From assembly GCF_905171765.1 (NCBI RefSeq), contig NC_053390.1, positions 592,311,793 through 592,375,792 of the forward strand: a stretch of 64,000 bases of DNA, read 5' to 3'. This stretch comes from Bufo bufo. Taxonomy: Eukaryota; Chordata; Amphibia; Anura; Bufonidae. Position numbers and translations under genes: made by a program. Of this stretch, positions 55,714 through 64,000 are shown in pieces. Every line of letters begins with the position of its first letter. The stretch's first letter is position 1. Under the pieces are notes generated by a model. It had not been told where the DNA came from. It made no database searches and saw only the letters and a program-made list of their open reading frames with translations.

Positions 55714-56957
55714 AATGATAGTAGACATTTTTTTCTGCCTTGGCCTGGCGTTAATCCTTCGACCCTGATCTCCACCTGACACGTAACATCATGTTTTTAA
55801 CAGGTATTGTTTTAATTAAGTAATTAGGTTATTGTCTGTGTGAGCCAAGGCTGGTGATGCAGTGATCTAGGCGGATTTCTCAGATGCGCTTGGAGGAGTG
55901 ACAAATCTTGGGGATGTGATGGATGAGGCCCTAATCACATGAGAGAAAATAATGGAAATGAGGGACACTATATAGTTCATAGTTATAAAAAGTCTTATGA
56001 ATAGAGATATAATTGTATATTAGATTAGAGGCTTATTGTACTATAGTAGTATACGTTTGTATATGTTTTGCGCCATGTGCGACTAGTTTTATAACAAAAT
56101 CGCAAACAGGGGAGAACAGCCTCTTTTTGGTGTCAACATTTTTTTATTTTTTTAATTACACCACTGCATGTCACTTTTTCACTATGCACTTTCTTATTTT
56201 GGCACTATTTTATCACGTTCCTTTTTCCCCTTTTTTTTTATTTTTGTTGGGCACTGTCACCTACTTATGTGTAGGATATTATGAGATTGTTATAAAGCAT
56301 CATGGTTCAGACAGTTAGGAAAATACCTGATTAGGTGGCCTTTCTCATGTTTCCAGGTCCACTGCACCAGCTGGCTATGTAGGTTTGGCTCTTGATATTT
56401 GACCTTATGTCGGTCTGTCCTTATCCTTATTTCTAGTGGTCTCACCTTACCTTACATTTGCTTTATGGTATTTATTGAATTCCTTTATATGCTGGTTGAT
56501 AACGCATACACTTATCTGTGGAAACCCAGTGGACCTGTGTGTGTCGGTTACATATATTGTATTGCATACCGCACTTTGTTCTATATTGTATACAATTTTT
56601 TAATGCGTGTTTGTTGTTGCGTCTAATAAACTTCATAAATTTTATATTCTTTTATTGTTGGATGTGCATTAATGGGGTGGTTCTTTTGACTCTCTCTTGG
56701 GTCAGGTTATTTGAAAATACCTGATTAGGTATTGATAAACATGGTCTTATAAGTGAAATAAAAGTATATCACTGTATTTATTTATGAAGGTCATGATATG
56801 TTTGGTAAATAGTTCACTTTATTAATGATTTTATCATATATTGATTGTGATAACTCAAAGTTTTATATTGCAGGTTTGGGTATATTTAATTATGTTGATA
56901 ACTGAGATCGAATCATGTTTCTAGTTGATAACTATTTGGGCTTGGTAGAATCTATTA
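55714..56957 (+). other. PLE-B 3' noncoding region, duplication unit 2 and beyond
   Basis: 55714-56272 repeats 48139-48700. 56273-56957 is the original continuation and contains AATAAACTTCATAAATTTTA at 56625 and AT-rich sequence. Short frames (56013-56724) have no domain. It ends at the TA target of the mariner element. Confidence 0.65.
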
Positions 56958-56959
56958 TA

Positions 56960-58616
56960 CAGGGTGGGCCATTTATATGGATACACCTTAATAAAATGGC
57001 AATGGTTGGTGATATTAACTTCCTGTTTGTGGCACATTAGTATATGTGAGGGGGGAAACTTTTCAAGATGGGTGGTGACCATGGCGGCCATTTTGAAGTC
57101 GACCATTTTGAATTCAACTTTTGTTTTTTTAATAGGAAGAGGGTCATGTGACACATCAAACTTATTGGGAATTTCACAAGAAAAACAATGGTGTTCTTGG
57201 TTTTAACGTAACTTTATTCTTTCATGAATTATTTACAAGTTTCTGACCACTTATAAAATGTGTTCAATGTGCTGCCCATTGTGTTGGATTGTCAATGCAA
57301 CCCTCTTCTCCCACTCTTCACACACTGATAGCAACACCACAGGAGAAATGCTAGCACAGGCCTCCAGTATCCGTAGTTTCAGGTGTTGCACATCTCGTAT
57401 CTTCATAGCATAGACAATTGCCTTCAGATGACCACAAAGATAAAAGTCTAAGAGGGTCAGATCGGGAGACCTTGGGGGCCATTCAACTGGCACACGACGA
57501 CCAATCGACTTTCCAGGAAACTGTTCATCTAGGAATGCTCGGACCTGACACCCATAATGTGGTGGTGCACCATCTTGCTGGAAAAACTCAGGGAACGTGC
57601 CAGCTTCAGTGCATAAAGAGGGAAACACATCATCATGTAGCAATTTCTCATATCCAGTGGCCTTGAGGTTTCCATTGATGAAGAATGGCCCCACTATCTT
57701 TGTACCCCATATACCACACCATACCATAAATTTTTTTGTTCCAACAGTCTTGGAGGGATCTATCCAATGTGGGTTAGTGTCAGACCAATAGCGGTGGTTT
57801 TGTTTGTTAACTTCACCATTCACATAAAAGTTTGCCTCATCACTGAACAAAATCTTCTGCGTAAACTGAGGGTCCTGTTCCAATTTTTGTTTTGCCCATT
57901 CTGCAAATTCAGTGCGCCGATCTGGGTCATCCTCGTTGAGATGCTGCAGTAGCTGGAGTTTGTAAGGGTGCCATTTGTGAGTAGCTAATATCCGCCGAAG
58001 GGATGTTCGACTAATGCCACTCTCCAGTGACATGCGGCGAGTGCTACGCTGTGGGCTCTTGCTGAATGAAGCTAGGACAGCGACTGATGTTTCTTCATTA
58101 GAGACAGATTTCATGCGTCCACATTTTGGCAAATCAAACACTGAACCAGTTTCACGAAACTTAGCAAGCAGTTTGCTAACTGTAGCATGGGAGATGGGTG
58201 GTCTTGTAGGGTGTCTTGCATTGAAATCTGCTGCAATGACCCGGTTACTGCGTTCACCAGACATCAACACAATTTCTATCCGCTCCTCACGTGTTAACCT
58301 CGGCAACATGTCAATGTGGCTGTAAACTAAGAGAAACTTGTAAATAACTCATGAAAAAATAAAGTTATGTTAAAGCCAAGCACACCATTGTTTTTCTTGT
58401 GAAATTCCCAATAAGTTTGATGTGTCACATGACCCTCTTCCTATTGAAAAAACAAAAGTTGAATTCAAAATGGCCGACTTCAAAATGGCCGCCATGGTCA
58501 CCACCCATCTTGAAAAGTTTCCCCCCTCACATATACTAATGTGCCACAAACAGGAAGTTAATATCACCAACCATTCCCATTTTATTAAGGTGTATCCATA
58601 TAAATGGCCCACCCTG
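56960..58616 (-). mobile_element. Tc1/mariner-superfamily element with ~285-bp terminal inverted repeats
   Basis: Ends CAGGGTGGGCCATTTATATG on both strands, flanked by TA (56958-56959 and 58617-58618), the superfamily hallmark. The inverted repeats extend over about 56960-57243 and 58333-58616 with few mismatches. One intact transposase gene lies between them. It inserted just inside the right PLE-B terminal repeat. The intact gene and matching ends suggest a young insertion. Confidence 0.9.
57251..58309 (-). CDS. Mariner-type transposase (DD41D spacing), intact
   Basis: 352 residues, no internal stop. The N-terminal third is a paired helix-turn-helix DNA-binding region (LTREERIEIVLMSGERSNRV, then ISHATVSKLLAKFRETG, the DUF4817-like part, then a second HTH around SGISRTSLRRILATH). 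The DDE domain follows: first Asp in ILFSDEANFY, second in FFQQDGAPPH, third in SPDLTLLDFYLCG. Exactly 41 residues separate the second and third Asp, i.e. DD41D, known for a minority lineage of the superfamily that includes the rosa-type elements. The protein would excise and insert the element at TA. Start chosen at MLPRL because it is the only upstream Met in frame and lies directly after the inverted repeat. Confidence 0.9.
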   Translation of the reverse strand: MLPRLTREERIEIVLMSGERSNRVIAADFNARHPTRPPISHATVSKLLAKFRETGSVFDLPKCGRMKSVSNEETSVAVLASFSKSPQRSTRRMSLESGISRTSLRRILATHKWHPYKLQLLQHLNEDDPDRRTEFAEWAKQKLEQDPQFTQKILFSDEANFYVNGEVNKQNHRYWSDTNPHWIDPSKTVGTKKFMVWCGIWGTKIVGPFFINGNLKATGYEKLLHDDVFPSLCTEAGTFPEFFQQDGAPPHYGCQVRAFLDEQFPGKSIGRRVPVEWPPRSPDLTLLDFYLCGHLKAIVYAMKIRDVQHLKLRILEACASISPVVLLSVCEEWEKRVALTIQHNGQHIEHIL

Positions 58617-59544
58617 TAGTTCGTTTTTTTGTATGATGTGATATTTATTTACATTTTAACCTGTTCGGCTGGCCATATCCCCATATATATACTTCTGTTT
58701 TTATTTAGCATGACCTTATCCCTTTGCAGTCACAGCAACGGGATCATGTGATCTGTCTGGATCATGCGGTGTGCCTACTCCCGTGACACGATCTCTGACG
58801 TATCTGACACATTTGGGTTATATCCGTATCTGACTTGTGGGGGCGCGCGAGTTGGTCCGCTCATGTGGTTTGTCACGTGGTTGGCCAGCTCTCGCGTTGC
58901 GTGACTCAGATGGCCCTCACTCTGGCGATGTACTGGTGCGATCATGTGATCATGTATGGATCACATGGTCAGGGCTAGGATCGCGAAATCAGAAGTTAGT
59001 GCGTAGCACAGTCTGACCGTTCCACTTACTCCAGGTGTATTAGGTAATGATGGGGGTTTGTCCAATTGTACGGGTAGGTATGATAAAGAGAGGGATGGGT
59101 GGGATGTTTAGACACGTCCCCAGGAAGAAGCTCAGGCGAAACGTGTGTTGGGGTTGTATGACAATGATAGCTACTTTTCACATGCATTTTGTCAAGTGGT
59201 TGCCTTGTGGGTTGGATTATACAGTGTTGATTGCATATAGAGGACGGTTGTTCACTTATATTATATGCTTGCAACAGTGTAGCTAACCTGCTAGGCATTT
59301 TATGTGTTATGTGGTATGGTGTATTAGCTACATTTGGGACAATAAGGTTTGGATTACAATGTGTAAAATGTAATTGATATTAGGATTTACCATTGCCTAC
59401 TGTCTCTTGGTGATGTCATTTGTTGGACTGGGAGTATCTTGGGGACACATCTTTGTGGATCAGTATCTCCAACATTGCTGCTTATTTTTATATTTATTAT
59501 TGTCTCTGATATTGAATTGATTTGTAATAATAAAGATATGTTAA
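58617..59544 (+). repeat. PLE-B terminal repeat, right
   Basis: Inverted partner of 38643-39605. It contains CACATGGTCAGGGCTAGGAT, a decayed hammerhead-like motif (59111-59153), and GTAATAATAAAGATATG at the outer end. Its poly(A)-type AATAAAG close to the end fits a 3' terminus. The 90-codon frame at 59026-59298 is not a gene. Confidence 0.8.
59111..59153 (+). ncRNA. Decayed hammerhead-like motif in the right PLE-B terminal repeat
   Basis: CCCCAGGAAGAAGC, then AGGCGAAACGTG, then TGTTGGGG. CCCC and GGGG could pair as stem I and GAAAC is kept, but the CUGANGA box has decayed to CCAGGAA. Compare 39063-39105. Confidence 0.4.
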
Positions 59545-60355
59545 TTTACTATTCATGTGTGTTTTGTTTTTGGTGATTGTTGATGTGGTATAGCACACAT
59601 TCATACTTAGTAGTTTGTCAAATTTGTTTGGTTTTGAGATTATATATTTTTTCTAAATTAAAATAAAAAAAAATGAAATGTGCAACTCCTGATAATGTGT
59701 TACTGGAACGACTATGAACTTGTGCTGGTATAATAAGAGGAATAAAGAGACATTTGACAGATATAGACACAACAGAAGGGCTAGAACATTTTCAGTGACA
59801 GGTTGATTACAGATTCATGACATTTCCTTGAATCTTCAGAGAGAACAGACTGTATGAATCCTGTAGGAATCCTGTGGAGAAGATTTTTTATAGTACTGTG
59901 AGTAGGCTTTCCTATTATAATTAACTATCTGCATGCAGTATGTATAGCTATGGGTGAAAACATATGATAGAAGCTAATTAATTTATATTCCCACTATATA
60001 CACAAAAACATTTGTTTCCTTCCAGTCTGTTGCTTTTTATATGCTAGATATATGATTCATATTGCTGTATTTCCATAAAACATTATTAGGGAGTTTATCA
60101 AGCCCCACATTTTAAAATTGTGGCTTCAAAAATAAAAAATTATACTTTGTGACTTTTCGGCTTACTTTGTGCACAAAATTGAGACTTTTTACATTCAGGC
60201 ACCACCGACTTCAGTTTTGAAAAGTCGGTGGGAAAGTGGATGTTGTTAGCTATCTTAATTAATTTCACTTAAGATTTACTGTATCAGCTGCAACTTTTTA
60301 AAAAGTAGAAAAAATTGTAAGAATTGTAATCCAGAAAAGGGATGGCAAGCTTTAA
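59545..60355. other. AT-rich DNA with a repeat fragment, no gene seen
   Basis: 59545-60085 shows no gene or recognisable element. 60090-60350 (GGGAGTTTATCAAGCCCCAC, GACTTTTCGGCTTACTTTGT) resembles a dispersed repeat family related in style to 35438-35600. Stops in all frames. Confidence 0.4.
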
Positions 60356-61267
60356 AAGGGCAGCACACTGTAAATAATACTGTTAAGGGAGCGGTGTGCT
60401 GTGGAGGTCACAGTTAAGGGGGCAGGTCGGGTGGCCATTTAGGCCTCCCTAAAAAGACAGACTTAAAAACCTGACCCCCAGGCCCCACTAAGCCATGCCC
60501 CCGACCCGGTTAGGCCATGCCCCTTTACACTCCACAGCCGATGGGGATTGAAAAAATAAAGGTAAAAATCAGCTTCTGTCAGCTAAAGAGTTGGGAGGGA
60601 CGGTGACTTTCTCTCTGCAGCTCAAGCTCAAACAGCACAGTGTTGCTTTCTGAGAATGAGCTGTTCAAAAGAACATCCCTGTGTCCGTCCAGGCCCTGTG
60701 CCGGACGGAGGACAGAGAATGTGAAAGCCGGACTGTCTGACCTAAAACCAGACCTCTGGCCACTCTAGGAGCAGGCTGCTGTGGAGGTCACAGTTAAGGG
60801 GATGGTCCGCTATGGAGGTCAGTGTTAAGGGGCAGATTGCTGTAGAGTTCACTGTTAGGAGGACAAAGTGTTGTGGAAATCACAGTTAATGAGATAGGGT
60901 ACTGTGGAGGTCACTAATAAAGGGGTGGTTGTTGTGAAGGTCACTGTTAAAGGGGCGGGCTGCTGTAGAGGTCACTGATAAGTGGGCGGATGCTGTGGAG
61001 GTCACTGTTAAAGAGGTGGGCGCTGTGGAGGTCTCTGTTAAGGGGACGGTCTGCTATGGATGTCATTATTAAAGGGCGGGGTGCTGTAGAGGTCACTGTT
61101 AAGGGGTCGGGGTGTTGTGGAGGTCACATTTTAAGGGAACAGAGCTCTGTAGAGGTCACTGTTAATGGGGCTGATTATTGTGGAAATCACTGTTAACAAG
61201 ACGAGGTACTGTGGAGGTCACAAATAAAGGGGTGGCTGCTGTGGAGGTCACTGTTAAAGGGGAGGGC
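60356..61267. repeat. Minisatellite, about 30-37-bp unit, with an inserted repeat
   Basis: Units of the form GCTGTGGAGGTCACTGTTAA plus AGGGGCGG recur with variable spacing. 60425-60775 is a foreign insert (GGCCATTTAGGCCTCCC to CTGGCCACTCTAGG) of a dispersed-repeat type. The array is interrupted at 61268-63959 by retroelements and resumes at the window end. A 68-codon frame (60990-61196) is a by-product. Confidence 0.7.
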
Positions 61268-61278
61268 GCTTTGGATGT
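61268..61278. repeat. Target-site duplication of Element V, left copy
   Basis: GCTTTGGATGT at 61268-61278 recurs at 63949-63959, after which the minisatellite continues (AACTGTTAAAGGGGCAGG). An 11-bp duplication fits a retroelement. Confidence 0.7.
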
Positions 61279-61593
61279 TCAACAAGAGAAAATATAATGT
61301 CTTTCCAGGATAGATGACTGCATACGCAGTTCTCCTGGATACCGCTCAAAATTGAAGCTCCCCTTCCTCTCGTTTAAACACAGCGCGCCTGTGTGTGTTT
61401 GTCAGGCGTGCATATGTGATGGTAGCACGGTGAACCTCCAAGCCCACGACCCTGGACGTTTGCAACACGCTGCTCCAGGAGGATGTGTGTATCATACTAC
61501 ATGCCTAACTATAACACTCTTCTACCTTGCATTGAGGGGATTTGTTATAAGATCCCTCTCTTTTTTTCTGTGATTGATAACAGGTAGATAAGT

Positions 61594-61607
61594 AGGAGCC
61601 ATACAAT
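61594..61607. repeat. Target-site duplication of Element III, left copy
   Basis: AGGAGCCATACAAT at 61594-61607 and again at 63129-63142, exact over 14 bp. Confidence 0.85.
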
Positions 61608-63128
61608 GAGGAAGAAAAAGTAGGTTATTGGTGGCTCACCTGATCAGTACAATGTATAGGTGCTCTGGTTCTGAACTGATTCACCCAATCAGAAAGGAGG
61701 TTTATGACAATAAAGGTATATATTGAAAACCGGCACTCTACATCTAGCAGTAATACTAAAGGAGCAATGTACACAGATATGATAGTAAAAAATACGTATT
61801 TATTTTTATGAGGATACAATAAAAATGAAGGGTAAAGGATAGAAGTTCTAAAAATGAAAATTGCAATATGCAGAGGTGGGGATGCACAATGGAAAAAATG
61901 TGCAAAGAGGATGCGGGCGTGGGACAATGCGGTGGTTGTCCGATGGTGGTTTCCACCTTCAGTGGGTTCAATAGTTCTTTGTGTCCCTTTGTATACAGTT
62001 CGTAAAAAATTGTCTTATATATCACTGATGTTGGTCACAAAGGAAAAATATGTAAAATATATATAATGACAAAAAGATAAAAAGATAAAAAAATATATAA
62101 ATGGTGTGTCAGTCGGATGCTGCACTTGGTGTGGCGTCCCACACATTAAGAAGGGCTGCACCCTGACTGTTTACCTTCTTTGTAAGGTGTAGGTGTCCTG
62201 GCTGTTAGAGCGTCCTTGCTGCGCTCTGCGGTGTTTGTTTCCCGGTCTTTTGGCGTTCCACGTGGGTGTGACGTCACTTCTCTGGTGTCTCACGTGTATT
62301 TGCCGAACCTAGTTTGTAGACTTTCGCTGGCGGTCTTTTTTGATCCAGAAGATTCGGATGTAATTGATTATTTGGAAGCGCTTCCAGGGTAAGATTTCTT
62401 GCAGGTTTAGAGGGAAGTCACCAGACGCGTTTCGAAGGTCTTAGCTGCCTTCTGCGCTTCCAAATAATCGATTACATCCGAATCTTCTGGATCGAAAAAG
62501 ACCGCCAGCGAAAGTCTACAAACTAGGTTCGGCAAAGACACGTGAGACGCCAGAGAAGTGACGTCACACCCACGTGGAACGCCAAAAGACCGGGAAACAA
62601 ACACCGCAGAGCGCAGCAAGGACGCTCCAACAGCCAGGACACCTACACCTTACAAAGAAGGTAAACAGTCAGGGTGCAGTCCTTCTTAATGTGTGGGACG
62701 CCACACCAAGTGCAGCATCCGACTGACACACCATTTATATATTTTTTATCTTTTTATCTTTTTGTCATTATATATATTTTACATATTTTTCCTTTGTGAC
62801 CAACATCAGTGATATATAAGACAATTTTTTACGAACTGTATACAAAGGGACACAAAGAACTATTGAACCCACTGAAGGTGGAAACCACCATCTGACAACC
62901 ACCGCATTGTCCCACGCCCGCATCTTCTTTGCACATTTTTTCCATTGTGCATCCCCACCTCTGCATATTGCAATTTTCATTTTTAGAACTTCTATCCTTT
63001 ACCCTTCATTTTTATCGTATCCTCATAAAAATAAATACGTATTTTTTACTATCGTATCTGTGTACATTGCTCCTTTAGTATTACTGCTAGATGTAGAGTG
63101 CCGGTTTTCAATATATACCTTTATTGTC
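61608..63128 (-). mobile_element. Element III: inverted-repeat retroelement with hammerhead-like loop
   Basis: A 1.52-kb insertion in Element V. Tail 61608-61707, left arm 61708-62380, loop 62381-62454, right arm 62455-63128. The arms are almost exact reverse complements. The loop carries the hammerhead relic (62419-62462, minus). The tail has AGGTGCTCTGGTTCTGAACT and GATTCACCCAATC, as in Element II. CTTTATTGTC closes the right arm. Frames inside mirror each other on opposite strands and are not genes. Confidence 0.8.
62419..62462 (-). ncRNA. Degenerate hammerhead motif (Element III)
   Basis: Minus strand: GCGCAGA, then an AAGG/CCTT stem with a 9-nt loop, then CGAAACGCGTCTGG. The 3' half (GAAACGCGTC then TGG) is identical to Element I. 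The CUGANGA box has become GCAGA, which should abolish cleavage. Position and orientation in the loop match Elements I and II. Confidence 0.55.
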
Positions 63129-63142
63129 AGGAGCCATACAAT
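63129..63142. repeat. Target-site duplication of Element III, right copy
   Basis: Exact match to 61594-61607 (AGGAGCCATACAAT), directly after the right arm. Confidence 0.85.
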
Positions 63143-63231
63143 ACCAAGCCCTGTGTCCCCTAACGATTCATGGGGTCTTATGGTTATGAATAGCGGCCTT
63201 AGGATATGTTGGGCTGATGAAACACGTTGGC

Positions 63232-63358
63232 ACACGCTAACATATTGAGGGACGCACAATCAAATTGCGGCTATTTATTATTATAATATTATCTTGGGAC
63301 ACGCTAACATATTGCGGGACGCGCAATTAAGTTGCGTCCATTTATTATAATATTTTCC
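63232..63358 (+). repeat. 67-bp direct repeat in Element V
   Basis: ACACGCTAACATATTG starts both units (63232 and 63299). Each continues with GGGACGC.CAAT.AA.TTGCG and TTTATTATAATATT. Two units only. Confidence 0.7.
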
Positions 63359-63948
63359 TCCCTTGCCTTGATAACACTACTATTTTAGCCTCTGGTCACC
63401 CTTTATTAGGGTTATATAGGGACTCCTTATCAGGGCAAGGTTCCGGATGGGGCCACCCCTTGTGGGGCATGGACCCCGTGTTACGTCACCAGGGCCAAAT
63501 AGGTCAAGCAGGGCTGTACTAGGGTAAGTTTCTCTTCTTGAGGCTATTCTACTACTACGTCTGACTGTAGTTTCGGATGTTTCCTTTACCTACTGGACAT
63601 CTGGGAGTGACTAGCCCGCTGTACGTGACCACCTCCTGTACCAACACATTACACGTTGTAAACAAGTGAGGCCTTTTCGAAAAACCGGTAAGACCATTCC
63701 GTTTTTAATGTCTCCCTGGTTCCGGTACCCTTTCCTTGGGACATGGACATAAGGACTTTCCGACTTGTCCTCCAGGTGCCTTTATGACTGAGCTCTCAAG
63801 CCTAGGGAGGACGGCACCTGACCTGGTGTGTTGACAAATTGTATCACACCAAATTAGGTCCCACTTCTTTGTGTCTATTTATGCTTGTAAGGGGTCTTTT
63901 TATTCCCTTTTTAGGGAGAATAGATATATTAAAAGCTAAGTTTTACTG

Positions 63949-64000
63949 GCTTTGGATGTAACTGTTAAAGGGGCAGGGTACTGTATATGTCACTGTTAGG
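63949..64000. repeat. Right target duplication of Element V and resumed minisatellite
   Basis: GCTTTGGATGT followed by AACTGTTAAAGGGGCAGGGT and GTCACTGTTAGG, the unit seen at 60356-61267. It runs off the window edge. Confidence 0.7.

Larger units (their letters stand above)
61279..63948 (+). mobile_element. Element V: outer PLE-like solo element split by Element III
   Basis: After taking out Element III and one 14-bp duplication, about 1.1 kb remains (61279-61607 and 63143-63948). It holds a hammerhead-like CTGATGAAACACGTTGG (63214-63230), a 67-bp direct repeat, and TATTAAAAGCTAAGTTTTAC near the right end. No coding capacity. A PLE terminal-repeat origin is inferred from these traits. Confidence 0.55.

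Noticed and set aside
57418..58325. Plus-strand frames within the mariner element
   Set aside because: They lie opposite an intact, domain-bearing transposase gene and have no features of their own.
61594..63142. Element III as two independent PLE terminal repeats that landed close together
   Set aside because: A single pair of exact 14-bp duplications frames the whole unit, so it went in as one piece.
1..64000. Host protein-coding gene, tRNA or rRNA
   Set aside because: Every frame with a recognisable domain is transposon-derived; no exon-like conserved segment or RNA gene could be identified by reading.

Overview
This is eukaryotic, repeat-saturated DNA with no host gene, rRNA, tRNA or CRISPR that I can support. 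The mix points to a vertebrate and most likely an amphibian (inference): Penelope-like elements (PLEs) with GIY-YIG endonuclease and hammerhead-ribozyme motifs, PIF/Harbinger MITEs with TAA target duplications, BED-finger hAT transposons and a Tc1/mariner-superfamily element. Almost every open frame is a transposon gene, a broken piece of one, or a frame kept open by a tandem repeat whose period is a multiple of three.

Layout. 1-1435: old DNA-transposon debris. 1436-7237: a genomic palindrome built from a degenerate PLE (PLE-A) and flanking minisatellite; its spacer holds Element I, a hammerhead-bearing inverted-repeat insertion. 7251-28426: two long hAT elements joined head to head (copy 1 minus, copy 2 plus), each carrying about 5.2 kb of a 141-bp tandem repeat between the transposase stop and the 3' end. 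28434-28931: Harbinger MITE. 28936-32380: a second, fuller PLE-A. 32385-35430: a third PLE remnant (PLE-C), a hAT MITE palindrome and the promoter end of another hAT family. 35779-37823: Element II, the same design as Element I. 37861-38537: two more Harbinger MITEs.

38643-59544 is a nested complex. PLE-B, bounded by inverted terminal repeats, received hAT copy 3 with an 8-bp target duplication between its reverse-transcriptase-side coding and its endonuclease. About 8 kb (most of the hAT plus the PLE-B 3' part) was then tandemly duplicated, giving hAT copy 4. A 1,657-bp mariner-type element with an intact 352-aa transposase sits just inside the right PLE-B repeat. 59545-64000: AT-rich DNA, a GC-rich minisatellite, and inside it a nested pair of retroelement insertions (outer Element V, inner Element III).

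The main result of the hunt is that Elements I, II and III, three separate insertions with 18-, 14- and 14-bp target duplications, share one architecture: two inverted arms of about 650-750 bp, a central loop with a minus-strand hammerhead motif, and a related tail of about 90-100 nt at the left end. They look like a class of non-autonomous, PLE-related hairpin retroelements. The second result is a hAT family that carries a satellite-like array with higher-order structure inside the transposon. All coordinates come from reading the sequence by eye; identities are estimates and no database search was run.
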